Assembly: GCF_014642835.1 (NCBI RefSeq)
Contig: NZ_BMJA01000004.1
Location: forward strand, 216,535-280,534
From: Dyella nitratireducens
Lineage (GTDB): Bacteria > Pseudomonadota > Gammaproteobacteria > Xanthomonadales > Rhodanobacteraceae
DNA: 64,000 nucleotides
Direction: 5' to 3'
Below, one piece after another: positions 1-7,980 of this stretch. How positions within the stretch are numbered: position 1 is the first letter of the stretch; the number at the start of each line of letters is the position of its first letter. Position numbers and translations under genes: made by a program. The notes under the pieces were generated by a model that was not told the DNA's origin, ran no database searches, and was given only the letters and a program-made list of their open reading frames with translations.

Positions 1-2195
1 GTGATGCCTGCGGAATTCTGGATGGTGTTCGACGAGGGGTAGGTGACGGAGCCGTTCGCATTCACGCTGGTGCGGACGAAGCGCAGGCCGATGTTGCCGT
101 CGAAGGGAGTGCCCAGCGCCGTGTCGTTGCCAAAATACAGCGAGGCATAGGCGGCCTGGGTCGATTCGTGCATGTAGTCGGCGCTCATGCCTGAGCCGGG
201 ATTACATACGTCGCCCTGGCTCGTGCTGAAGATTTGCGGACACCAGCCGCCTGCACCGCCGGACATTTCAAGCGCACGCAATGCTGAAATCGCGCCGTAG
301 TAATTGCCCACCAGCGCCATGGTGGGAAATACCAGCGTACTGGGCAGCCTGGTCTGGCCGCGGAAGAAGTCGCTGAATGTAAATTGCTGGTTCATCCACG
401 CCGGGACGTTGTTAGTCCAGTCCAGTGAAGAGGGGCCTTTGTAGCCGCCTTCCCAGTCCTGGCTGATGGGGCCCCAGTTGTAACTGCTGCTGTTGTTGTT
501 GCTGTACGTATCGTGGTTGGTGAAACGTACGCCCACACGGAAGTACTGCAGCCAGTTGCTGTCCTCGAAGTTGTATTCGAGGTCGGTGCGCACGGTGCGC
601 ATCATCGCGTAGTCGTACTCGAGATGATCCAGCGCGGCGCCGAGGTAGTAGTTGGCGTAGTTGGTCAGGCTATTGGGATTGGTGGTGTTCGATGGAATGT
701 ACTTGTACGTCGTATTGTTCAGCAGCGTAAGGCTGGGTATGCCGCCATCCATGTTCACCTCGGCGGGCGGCATGAAGAACTGGTTGTACACCGTGAAGTC
801 GATCGTGTTGGCGGTGGACTTGACGAGTTGTATGCCGCCCGACCAGATCATGTTGCTGCTGATGTTGTACTTGAACGTGTTGGTCCAGTCGGTAGTGCGC
901 ACGAACTGGGTCTGCTGGCGGGTGAGGGCGTAGTAATTGGGCCCACCGATCGGCGGGTAACCCGTGTTCAGCGTTGCCTTGGCGGGGCCGGTGCCACCTC
1001 CCTGCCACGACGCGGACGCCATGTCGCCGCTCTCGTAGACGCCGTTGTCGTAGTCGAACGACGTGCCCGGCACCGGGATCATGTTGTAGTAGTTGCCCTC
1101 GTTGGTCTGGACTTCGTGCTCCTGCCACTGAAGGTTGTAAGTGGAGCGGAAGAAGCGCGAATCGAATTCCAGGTTGTCGGTCGGACGCCACTGGAAGGCG
1201 CCGTAAATACCGGTGCGCCTGCGTTGCATGTCCATCTCGTAATAGTTGATATCGCCCGGAATCGCCACGTTGCCGGCGGATGACGTGGGTTCGCACGGGC
1301 AATTGCCGAGATTGTTTTGAGGTTCGAGCACGTAGGGATTGATCTGGATGCCGTCGGTGCGCGAGGCCAATTCGGAGAAAGACACATCGAACAATGCACC
1401 GAATTCGCCGAGGTTTTCGGTCTTCCAGCGATTGCTGTACAGGAACGATGCGGACGGTTTGCTCCGCTTCGACATGTCGCCTTCATTGACGCCCGTCGAG
1501 AAAGCGGCCACCTGGCCTGGTGCGTCAAATGGCATGCGCGTGCGTAGATCCACCGTGCCGCCGATACCGCCCTCGATAAGTTCCGCGGATGGGTTCTTGT
1601 AGACGTCCACGCCTTGCATCAGCTCCGCTGGTACGTCCTCGAAGCTCAGCGCGCGGCCATTGTTGGCGGAGAAGCTTTCGGCGCCGTTGAGCAGGCTGGC
1701 GACGTAGGGCAGGCCACGGATCAGCACGCCGCTGCCTTCGGCGGACGGATGGTCCGGATCGTCATCGGCCAGATAGTGGTCGACCGTCACGCCACTGATG
1801 CGCTGCAGGGTTTCGGTCACGCTGCGGTCGGGCAGTGCGTTGATGTCGGTGGCGGTGACCGAATCGATGATCTGGTCTGCGTTCTGTTTCAGCGACTGCG
1901 ACGATTCGAGGCTGGCGCGAATACCCGTAACGGTGACGCCGGCAAGATTCTTGATGTCGTTCGGTTGCTCGGTTTTTTTCTTCTTCGCGGGATCGGCTTT
2001 TGCGTCAGCGGTAGCTGGCTTCGGTGCCGAAGCGTTGGCGGTGGGGCCGGTGTTTTGCGCCAGGGACGCCGCCGGTACATCCAGCCATGCCAAACCCAAG
2101 GCGACTGCTATGGCCAGTCGGCGGCCGGACAACGAAACGGTGGCAGATGGATACGCGCCATGCTGCAACCCCAAAGTTTGCCTCTTGCTCTTCAT
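1..2195 (-). CDS. TonB-dependent receptor (partial, C-terminus beyond window start)
   Basis: Outer-membrane TonB-dependent receptor; at least 731 codons are in the window and the C-terminal barrel runs off position 1. The start ATG at 2195 follows a GAGGGGAG ribosome-binding site. A signal peptide (hydrophobic stretch LAIAVALGLAWL) is followed by a K/P/A-rich linker. Then comes a typical plug: VTVTGIRASLESS, DQIIDSVTATDINALPD, ETLQRISGVTVD and VLIRGLP. The barrel region is rich in aromatic residues, N and T. This is the long receptor type used by xanthomonads and caulobacters for plant oligosaccharides. It lies divergent from a GH11 xylanase, and a xyl-box-like motif sits upstream, so uptake of xylo-oligosaccharides is the most likely role. 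The substrate is inferred from context only. Confidence 0.9.
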   Translation of the reverse strand, partial: MKSKRQTLGLQHGAYPSATVSLSGRRLAIAVALGLAWLDVPAASLAQNTGPTANASAPKPATADAKADPAKKKKTEQPNDIKNLAGVTVTGIRASLESSQSLKQNADQIIDSVTATDINALPDRSVTETLQRISGVTVDHYLADDDPDHPSAEGSGVLIRGLPYVASLLNGAESFSANNGRALSFEDVPAELMQGVDVYKNPSAELIEGGIGGTVDLRTRMPFDAPGQVAAFSTGVNEGDMSKRSKPSASFLYSNRWKTENLGEFGALFDVSFSELASRTDGIQINPYVLEPQNNLGNCPCEPTSSAGNVAIPGDINYYEMDMQRRRTGIYGAFQWRPTDNLEFDSRFFRSTYNLQWQEHEVQTNEGNYYNMIPVPGTSFDYDNGVYESGDMASASWQGGGTGPAKATLNTGYPPIGGPNYYALTRQQTQFVRTTDWTNTFKYNISSNMIWSGGIQLVKSTANTIDFTVYNQFFMPPAEVNMDGGIPSLTLLNNTTYKYIPSNTTNPNSLTNYANYYLGAALDHLEYDYAMMRTVRTDLEYNFEDSNWLQYFRVGVRFTNHDTYSNNNSSSYNWGPISQDWEGGYKGPSSLDWTNNVPAWMNQQFTFSDFFRGQTRLPSTLVFPTMALVGNYYGAISALRALEMSGGAGGWCPQIFSTSQGDVCNPGSGMSADYMHESTQAAYASLYFGNDTALGTPFDGNIGLRFVRTSVNANGSVTYPSSNTIQNSAGI

Positions 2196-2420
2196 CTTTC
2201 GACACTCCCCTCGTCGGTATGCAAGGCCGTTACTGGCGTGCGCCAGCCGGCTTATCTGTTTTTCATCGTCATGCCGGACTTAAGCCGGTCAAGCCATTTG
2301 GCAAGGCGCCCCCGGCGCCCCGTCTTGGGCGTTGGCGTAGTGGATATGACGGGTCATGCACGCACAATTACGAAACAGCGGATGGACTTTAATGATTTTT
2401 CATTTGCATTCGCCGCATTG

Positions 2421-2434
2421 AGTTAGCGCTACCA
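2421..2434 (-). promoter_or_regulatory. xyl-box-like operator for the TonB receptor
   Basis: On the minus strand the sequence reads TGGTAGCGCTAACT. From memory, the xyl-box described for the LacI-family repressor XylR in Xanthomonas is TGGTAGCGCTAACA, which would be 13 of 14 matches. It lies about 226 bp upstream of the receptor start. No LacI-family regulator gene is in this window. Confidence 0.6.
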
Positions 2435-2820
2435 ATATCATGATTTATGGGTAAAAACATTTGATGCGATGCAAAAATATGGTGCAGGAATGCGTGACGA
2501 TAGCGCGAAAAAGCGCACGGCCGTACGGCGAAACGAGTGTGGTGAAGAAAGCATGACCATACGGCGTGATGCGTCACGGAAAGGAATTTTGCATACGCAA
2601 ATCCATAAAGCTGCTTCGTGCGTTGTGCAGGAAACGGTGCTTTTTGCCCAGCATTGCGCCGCAGGCCACTCTGGCGGGTTATACCTACGGCGTTGCATGC
2701 CTGGATCGGAAAACATCAACAACACGACGCGTTTGACTGAAACTTGCAGGAGCCCATCGTTGCGGCTCACTCTTCACTTGACTTTCCTGATGTCATCATG
2801 CGTAGATTTTGGTGCGTCTA

Positions 2821-2834
2821 TGATAGCGTTAACA
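2821..2834 (+). promoter_or_regulatory. xyl-box-like operator for the xylanase
   Basis: The sequence is TGATAGCGTTAACA, 12 of 14 identical to the recalled xyl-box TGGTAGCGCTAACA. It lies about 186 bp upstream of the xylanase start codon. With the motif at 2421 it suggests both divergent genes belong to one xylan-responsive regulon. Confidence 0.5.
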
Positions 2835-3019
2835 CAAATGCCGCTAACTTGACGCGTATTGCTTGTTGCTTGCGATGATCGGCTCCTTTCCATGGCATGC
2901 AGGGGCGCAGCGTGGCAAGCATCAGGCTACGTGGTTTGACTATATGTAAAGCTGCGTCGATTCGCTTAGCGCACGCTACGCGCTGTCGTCGTACGTCATC
3001 AACGAACGAGGACCATCCT

Positions 3020-3691
3020 ATGCAAGCATCTAGCTTCGTGGCGTCACGCGTTCAAAAGAGCATCTTCTTCGCCGTTATGGCAACTTGCTCAGCCATGGCG
3101 GCCAATGCCCAGACGGTACAAAACAACGGAACGGGCACGAACAACGGCTACTACTATTCGCTGTATACCAGCAGCGGCTCGGCCAGCATGACGTTTCCCG
3201 AAGCCGGTACCTATCCTGGTAATTACGCCATCACCTGGTCCGGTGTCGGCGACATGGTTGGCGGCAAAGGCTGGAGCACCGGCGGCAACATGAGCGTGGG
3301 CTATAACGTCGGCTCCGCCAGTGGCTACAACACGATATCGGTTTATGGGTGGACGACGAATCCGCTCGTCGAGTACTACATCACCGAGCTTGGTTCGCTG
3401 TACACCGCCAATGCCACTTACAAAGGCAGCATGACCAGCGATGGGCACAGCTACAGCACTTACGAGCATTTGCAGGTGAACCAGCCTTCCATCGAAGGCA
3501 CTGCCACGTTCGAACAGTACCTGGATGACTGGGGTGGGGCATCGATCGGCAGCAACTACACCGTCACCACCGGCAACCACTTCAGCCATTGGCAGAGCCT
3601 TGGCATGAATCTCGGCAGCTTCAATTACATGATCCTGGCGACGGAGGCTTATAACGGCGCCAGCGGGGAAGTGAACGCAACCGTGTGGTAA
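3020..3691 (+). CDS. Secreted endo-1,4-beta-xylanase, GH11
   Basis: Hydrolyses internal beta-1,4 bonds of xylan outside the cell. The 223-residue protein is a single GH11 jelly-roll domain of normal size with no carbohydrate-binding module. The start at 3020 is preceded by GAGGA with 7-base spacing; a longer in-frame start at 2897 lacks one. A Sec signal peptide ends near AMAANAQ. GH11 hallmarks are present: GNYAITWSG, GGKGWSTGG, YGWTTNPLVEYYI with the nucleophile Glu at about residue 118, NQPSIEGTATFEQY, TGNHFSHW and MILATEAY with the acid/base Glu at about 209. It is divergent from the TonB receptor, with a xyl-box-like motif upstream. The family call is secure; the exact substrate preference is not. 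Confidence 0.95.
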   Translation: MQASSFVASRVQKSIFFAVMATCSAMAANAQTVQNNGTGTNNGYYYSLYTSSGSASMTFPEAGTYPGNYAITWSGVGDMVGGKGWSTGGNMSVGYNVGSASGYNTISVYGWTTNPLVEYYITELGSLYTANATYKGSMTSDGHSYSTYEHLQVNQPSIEGTATFEQYLDDWGGASIGSNYTVTTGNHFSHWQSLGMNLGSFNYMILATEAYNGASGEVNATVW

Positions 3692-3773
3692 GCACGCTCG
3701 ACATGGTGACGCCGGCGACCGGGTCGCCGGCGGTTTCATGCATGTGAAAGAACCATCCGGAACATCCACGCCG

Positions 3774-4652
3774 ATGAAAAAGTCGTTCCTTTTGATGGCC
3801 GTCTTGCTGGTTGCAAACGTGGCACTTGCCATGCCTGCAGGTGGCGCTGTGCCCGACAGCTTCATCTTGGTCAAGGGCGGTACCTTCAAGAACAAGGCGT
3901 CCAATTACTACGGGAAAGGCGTGGTCGTATCGGATTTCTATATCGACAAATACGACGTTACCCAAAAAGAATGGATCGAGGTGATGGGCAACAACCCCTC
4001 GCAATTCAAAGGCGACAATCGGCCGGTAGAAACGGTGAGCTGGTATGACGCCATTGAATATTGCAACAAGCGGAGCATCAAGGAGGGATTGCAACCCTAT
4101 TACCGCATCGACAGACGCAGCAAAGATCCCAACAATCAGCCAGATCCCAAATTCGGCGAGCTCGACCATATAAAGTGGACGGTGACGATCAACGAAGGCG
4201 CCAACGGTTACCGTTTGCCGACGGAAGCGCAATGGGAATATGCAGCCAGCGGTGGCCAGCTGAGTCAGGGCTACACCTATAGCGGCAGCGACAACATCGA
4301 CGACGTCGCCTGGTATTGGAGAAATTCCGGCGATAACACGTTGACGGGATGGTGGAGCTGGCCCGCCATCGCGCAGAACCATGATCAAACCCAACCGGTC
4401 GGCAGCAAGAAGCCCAACGAGCTGGGGCTCTACGATATGTCAGGCAACGTGCGGGAATGGTGCTGGGATTGGCGAGGAAGTCTGGCGAGCAACGTCGCGG
4501 ATCCCCGAGGCAGCCAAAGCGGCTTTGGCAAGGTTTGGAAGGGTGGTGGTTGGATGGGTGTTGCCTTTACCGCTGCAGTGGCATTTCGGGGCAGCCTGGC
4601 GGCGAACGGTAGCGGCCCTGATCAGGGTTTTCGTGTTGTGTTGAGTCCGTAG
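3774..4652 (+). CDS. SUMF1/FGE-fold protein, secreted
   Basis: Protein of 292 residues with the formylglycine-generating-enzyme (SUMF1) fold. Family segments are FILVKGGTF, DFYIDKYDVTQKEW, NRPVETVSWYDAIEYCN, GYRLPTEAQWEYAASGG, LGLYDMSGNVREWCWDW and a C-terminal DQGFRVV. The start at 3774 is chosen because it begins a clean Sec signal peptide (MKKSFLLMAVLL...ALA); an upstream ATG at 3738 would bury it. The C-terminal region that carries the catalytic cysteines in true formylglycine-generating enzymes has none here, so sulfatase activation is unlikely and the substrate is unknown. It follows the xylanase by 82 bases in the same direction. The TAG stop lies inside a palindromic repeat. Confidence 0.85.
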   Translation: MKKSFLLMAVLLVANVALAMPAGGAVPDSFILVKGGTFKNKASNYYGKGVVVSDFYIDKYDVTQKEWIEVMGNNPSQFKGDNRPVETVSWYDAIEYCNKRSIKEGLQPYYRIDRRSKDPNNQPDPKFGELDHIKWTVTINEGANGYRLPTEAQWEYAASGGQLSQGYTYSGSDNIDDVAWYWRNSGDNTLTGWWSWPAIAQNHDQTQPVGSKKPNELGLYDMSGNVREWCWDWRGSLASNVADPRGSQSGFGKVWKGGGWMGVAFTAAVAFRGSLAANGSGPDQGFRVVLSP

Positions 4653-4722
4653 GTTGGGGTGCAAACCCCAACATCGCCATACGTGTCATCACACCATGTT
4701 GGGGTTTGCACGCCAACCTACG
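4649..4722. repeat. REP-like hairpin, family A
   Basis: Two arms of the form CGTAGGTTGGGGTGCAAACC and its complement are separated by a short spacer. Related copies lie at 12941, 15241, 53067 and, degenerate, at 21085 and 27553. Here it sits between convergent genes and supplies both stop codons: TAG of the SUMF1-like gene in the left arm and TAG of modC in the right arm. It may also act as a bidirectional terminator. Confidence 0.85.
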
Positions 4723-5695
4723 AATTCCGTTTCCACCAATGAATCGCCTCAACAGGAAGCTGCACGGCTACCGATTCGGGAACGGCCTGGTCTACCGCCG
4801 CCGACACCCACAATCGCCCTTGGCCGCATCGCACGCCCAGTTGCACCGTGCGCCCCATGACATGCCGCACTTCGACCGACACCGGAACGGCATCCGGCAA
4901 ATCATCATGTGCGTCCACCAAGCGAATCGCTTCCGGATCGATCGCCCAATCGACGTCTCCTGCAAACGTATCGCTGTCGATGGGAAACGCAATGGCACCG
5001 TCCTGCCATATCAATCGTCGTGCACCATCGATTCGTCCGCGATACACATTGCGATGCCCAAGCAAACGTGCTGCCGAACCGTCAATGGGGTTCGCATTGA
5101 CCTCGCCAGGTGATCCGATCTGGATGATGTGCCGTCCGTGCATCAACACTAACCGGTCCGCGACGGCCGCCAAGTGCGGATCGTGACTGACTGCCAGCGC
5201 GGGTATGCCGAATTCGTGCACTTCACCGATCAATTCCGCAATCACGTCGTCGCGAGTGACCGGATCGAGGGCAGAGGTGGGTTCATCCAGCAACAGCAGC
5301 TGCGGCCTGCGTGCCAGGGCGCGTGCCAGGGCCACGCGTTGCTGTTGTCCGCCGGATAGCGTGCCTGGATAACGCTCCGCAAAGGCTGCCATATGCACGC
5401 GTTCCAGCAGTTGCGATGCTTGCGCACGCCGCTGCGCGCCGCGCAATGCAAAGGCTACGTTCTGCCAGGCATTGAGGTGCGGAAACAACGCATAGCCTTG
5501 CGGCAGATAACCCACGGCACGGTGCTGTGGCGCCATGCCGCCGAACGGTTCGCCTTGCGCCGGTGTCAGTCCCGCAATTGCGCGCAATAGCAGTGATTTA
5601 CCTTCGCCGCTGGCGCCGAGCAGCACGGTAAAGCCTTCGACGTCGAAGGTGGCATGCAAGGCGACAGGGTGCTCGATCCGGTAATCGATACGCAT
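4718..5695 (-). CDS. modC: Molybdate ABC transporter ATP-binding protein
   Basis: Cytoplasmic ATPase of the molybdate importer, 325 residues. The N-terminal ATPase shows Walker A GASGEGKS, signature LSGGQQQRVALARAL, Walker B LLLLDEPTSALD and a switch histidine in VSHD. A C-terminal TOBE/MOBE-like domain of about 120 residues would bind oxyanion. The start at 5695 is chosen because its ATG shares one base with the TGA stop of modB; the in-frame extension to 5818 overlaps modB and has no family features. It is the last gene of the molybdenum operon. Confidence 0.92.
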   Translation of the reverse strand: MRIDYRIEHPVALHATFDVEGFTVLLGASGEGKSLLLRAIAGLTPAQGEPFGGMAPQHRAVGYLPQGYALFPHLNAWQNVAFALRGAQRRAQASQLLERVHMAAFAERYPGTLSGGQQQRVALARALARRPQLLLLDEPTSALDPVTRDDVIAELIGEVHEFGIPALAVSHDPHLAAVADRLVLMHGRHIIQIGSPGEVNANPIDGSAARLLGHRNVYRGRIDGARRLIWQDGAIAFPIDSDTFAGDVDWAIDPEAIRLVDAHDDLPDAVPVSVEVRHVMGRTVQLGVRCGQGRLWVSAAVDQAVPESVAVQLPVEAIHWWKRNS

Positions 5696-6468
5696 CAGAT
5701 CAGGCGCCTGCGACGGGCAGCTAGGCCAAGTATCAGCGGCAGCGGCATGGCGACCAGGAAGAACACCCACAGCAGCGGATACACCGCATTCAATCCGATG
5801 TTCTGCAAGTTCACCCACAGCTTCACCGGGATGCCTTGCGGGTAATACGCCACGATCAGCACCGCGCCGAACTCACCCAGTGCACGTACCCACGCAAGCG
5901 CGATCGCCGCGGCGAGACCAAGCCGTGCGAGCGGAAGGCTGACGTGCACGAAACTACGCCATGGCGAATGGCCAAGCGTCAGGGCGATCTGCTCCAACTC
6001 GCGCGGTACACCTTCGAACGCAGCGCGCGCGGCAATTACGTAGTAGGGAAGGGCGCTGTAGAACTGCGCCATGACGAAGGCCGGTCCGGAATTGGTGAGC
6101 GTAAGGCCAGCACGTTCCAACAAGCTGCCGGCCAGCGCGTACGGGCCGTACATGGATGCCAGCAGCAGGCCGAGCGCCAGCGGTGGTGTGAGCAGGGCGA
6201 GCAGCAGCAGCGCATCGATCAGCCATTGGCCACGCATGTGGTGGCGCGCCAACCACCATGCGAGCGGTGTGCCCAGCGCAATGATCAGGATCAGGGCGAG
6301 CACGCTATAGCAGAGCGATACCGCGATGGCACTGCCATCACCGTCGGCGAAGCCGAAGTGGCTCCATGAGGTGACGAAGGCGAGGCCGATGAAGGGGGCG
6401 GCGAGCAGGAGCAGCGTCAATGCGCTGATCAAAGCGGATAGGCCTGACCGAGGCACGGCCGACGTCAT
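5695..6468 (-). CDS. modB: Molybdate ABC transporter permease
   Basis: Inner-membrane permease of 257 residues with about six hydrophobic segments. The cytoplasmic coupling motif region reads ALAWVRALGEFGAVLIVAYY, and the following IPVKLWVNLQNIG is close to WtpB/ModB proteins. The start at 6468 (MTSAVPRSG) precedes the first membrane segment; the upstream extension is encoded by a repeat hairpin and is unlikely to be translated. It is coupled to modC by a one-base stop/start overlap and follows modA by 73 bases containing a repeat. Confidence 0.9.
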   Translation of the reverse strand: MTSAVPRSGLSALISALTLLLLAAPFIGLAFVTSWSHFGFADGDGSAIAVSLCYSVLALILIIALGTPLAWWLARHHMRGQWLIDALLLLALLTPPLALGLLLASMYGPYALAGSLLERAGLTLTNSGPAFVMAQFYSALPYYVIAARAAFEGVPRELEQIALTLGHSPWRSFVHVSLPLARLGLAAAIALAWVRALGEFGAVLIVAYYPQGIPVKLWVNLQNIGLNAVYPLLWVFFLVAMPLPLILGLAARRRRLI

Positions 6469-6479
6469 GTTTGCGGGAT

Positions 6480-6515
6480 GCGATCCCTCCCCCTGCTTGC
6501 GGGGGGAGGTTGGGA
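6480..6515. repeat. REP-like hairpin, family C (C/G-tract type)
   Basis: Arms CCCTCCCCCTGC and GGGGGGAGG form a short stem-loop in the modA-modB gap. Similar C-tract/G-tract hairpins occur at 21040, 30332, 52198, 59898 and 59991. It could stabilise upstream mRNA or dampen modBC expression relative to modA. Confidence 0.6.
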
Positions 6516-6541
6516 GAGCGCAGATTGCCGCGAGCGGCGAA

Positions 6542-7627
6542 TCACAAGCCGTTTCCACGTGGCGGGCTGTAACCATGCTCGCGAAACAACGCCTGACCTT
6601 CCGCGCTTTGCAGGAAGCTCACGAAGTCGCGCGCCAACGCCGGCTGCTGCGCATTGCCTAGTGCGCCCGCGTAGAACACCAGCGGCTGCACGCGCAGCGT
6701 CTTGCCGTTGTCCAGCGTGATGGAGGCGCGGTCATACCAGGGCTTCTGCATATCCGGATTACCGAGATTGATCTCATCCGGCAGCACAATCGTCGGAAGA
6801 TGATGCGATTGCGCCGCGCTGAGATAGCCGATGGCCGCATCGATCTGACCGGCTTCCAAGCGCGACATCAGCGACGGTTCGGTGAAGATCTGCGTCGGAT
6901 TCTGCGGCGCACCTGCAATGGTCTTCAGCAGATCGGGCTGATGGTAGTAGTCCGCCGCAAGCTGCAGCGTCAGCAACATGTTCGCGCCCTGCGGATCGAC
7001 GGCCGGGTCGGTGCGGCCGAGGCGCAAGCTTTTTTCGCTGAGCACGTCGTACCATTTCTTTTCACCACGCGACGCTGCAGCGAAGTCGGCGGCGAAGCGG
7101 CTGTGCGGGCTGTAGATCACGACCATCTGCGTGCTGGCGACAGGAACCGCACTGGTCACCAGCCCGGCTTGCTTAAGCACCTGCATGGGGCCTGGGGTGA
7201 TGGTGACGAAGACATCTGCCTGCAACTGGTGCGCGGCGAGCAGCCGCGCCAAGGCATAGGAGCCTTGGCCGATGCCCTGGTAGGTGGCGTGATGGGTTTT
7301 GGCGAAGGCGGGGCCGGCGGCGTTGTCCATGACGACGCCCATGGAGCCGGCGTATGCGATGCGGATCACCGATGGCGTCTGTGCCAAAGCTGTCATGCAC
7401 ATCAGGCTGCACGCCACAAAAGCGAAGAAGTGCAACAGCTTTCTCTGGAAGCTTCTTGGAGCCTGGCCGTCATTGCGGCGAAGGCCGGAATCCAGTTTAA
7501 GTACGCTGTGCGCAGCACTCAAAATAAGGTTTTGCGCGCTTCGCGCAACGTATTTGACTGGATTCCGGCTTTCGCCGGAATGACGAGTGACTACCATTGT
7601 GTCCAAATGGCAGTGCAAAGCGTTCAT
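6542..7627 (-). CDS. modA: Molybdate/tungstate-binding periplasmic protein
   Basis: Substrate-binding protein of the Mo importer, 361 residues. The mature part begins after LMCMTALAQ and shows IRIAYAGSMGVVMDNAAGPAF and YQGIGQGSYALARLL, closer to WtpA-type than classical ModA. The ATG at 7627 overlaps the preceding gene's stop (ATGA) and follows an excellent AGGAGGAG site, which fixes the start. This places about 60 residues before the hydrophobic signal core (about residues 63-83). Residues about 14-53 are the translation of a palindromic repeat (RHSGESRNP...SGLRRNDG). The long basic extension is unusual for a signal peptide; an internal TTG start just before HFFAFVACSL is possible. Confidence 0.88.
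   Translation of the reverse strand: MNALHCHLDTMVVTRHSGESRNPVKYVARSAQNLILSAAHSVLKLDSGLRRNDGQAPRSFQRKLLHFFAFVACSLMCMTALAQTPSVIRIAYAGSMGVVMDNAAGPAFAKTHHATYQGIGQGSYALARLLAAHQLQADVFVTITPGPMQVLKQAGLVTSAVPVASTQMVVIYSPHSRFAADFAAASRGEKKWYDVLSEKSLRLGRTDPAVDPQGANMLLTLQLAADYYHQPDLLKTIAGAPQNPTQIFTEPSLMSRLEAGQIDAAIGYLSAAQSHHLPTIVLPDEINLGNPDMQKPWYDRASITLDNGKTLRVQPLVFYAGALGNAQQPALARDFVSFLQSAEGQALFREHGYSPPRGNGL
7468..7585. repeat. REP-like element, family B, inside the modA reading frame
   Basis: Inverted arms resembling CGTCATTCCCGCGAAAGCGG and complement flank a 60-base spacer, matching the family B pairs at 9092, 30403 and 54098 but with variant bases (GCCGGAAT in place of GCGGGAAT). It lies in frame within the 5' part of modA without introducing a stop. 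Confidence 0.8.
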
Positions 7628-7980
7628 GAAACATCTCCTCCTGAAGATTTATGCAAGCGCTTGCGTGCGCTATCTCGCACATCCACATCAAACATGATCT
7701 GCAACGTCTCGCCACTCGGCGTGGACAGCGAGAACTGCAACCCATCCCGCGTCGGCAACCGTTCGCTAAGCGCGCGCACCTCCGATTCCGGCAAAGAGAT
7801 ATGCAGCACCGTGCTCTCCCGCCGCCATTCGATCCGCGGCGACAAACTGACTTGCTGCATCTCCACATGCCCATCGGGCAGGCTGGTGCGATTGTCGGCC
7901 GAGCCGCCTTCCAGCAGGCGGGCCAGTTCGTTTTCATCAATCCGCAGCCGCAGACTCTGGCCTTCCAGTTGCACTCTCAT
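7624..7980 (-). CDS. Uncharacterised 118-residue protein of the molybdenum operon
   Basis: Not recognised with certainty; possibly a DUF7009-type protein, recalled only weakly. It is soluble and acidic, with no signal peptide, membrane segment or cysteine. Alternating hydrophobic strands (LRLRIDENELARLLEG, TVLHISLPESEVRALSERL, GETLQIMFDVDVRD) suggest a small beta-rich fold. Its ATG overlaps the mobA stop by four bases and its TGA overlaps the modA ATG by four bases, so it is translationally coupled on both sides. That supports a real gene with a role in molybdenum handling, nature unknown. Confidence 0.8.
   Translation of the reverse strand: MRVQLEGQSLRLRIDENELARLLEGGSADNRTSLPDGHVEMQQVSLSPRIEWRRESTVLHISLPESEVRALSERLPTRDGLQFSLSTPSGETLQIMFDVDVRDSARKRLHKSSGGDVS

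Larger units (their letters stand above)
2196..3019. other. Divergent intergenic region between receptor and xylanase
   Basis: This gap of 824 bases is partly AT-rich (about 2385-2475) and should hold the promoters of both flanking genes. Short ORFs occur on both strands but lack convincing ribosome-binding sites or family features, and I do not call them. Two 14-bp xyl-box-like palindromes (2421-2434 and 2821-2834) are the only recognisable signals. Confidence 0.6.

Noticed and set aside
513-1528. Several overlapping ORFs on both strands at the left end
   Set aside because: All are other frames of the TonB-dependent receptor, which is open to the window edge.
2438-2852. ORFs of 110 and 127 codons in the xylanase-receptor intergenic region
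   Set aside because: They overlap each other on opposite strands, lack ribosome-binding sites and would cover the promoter region with the xyl-box motifs.
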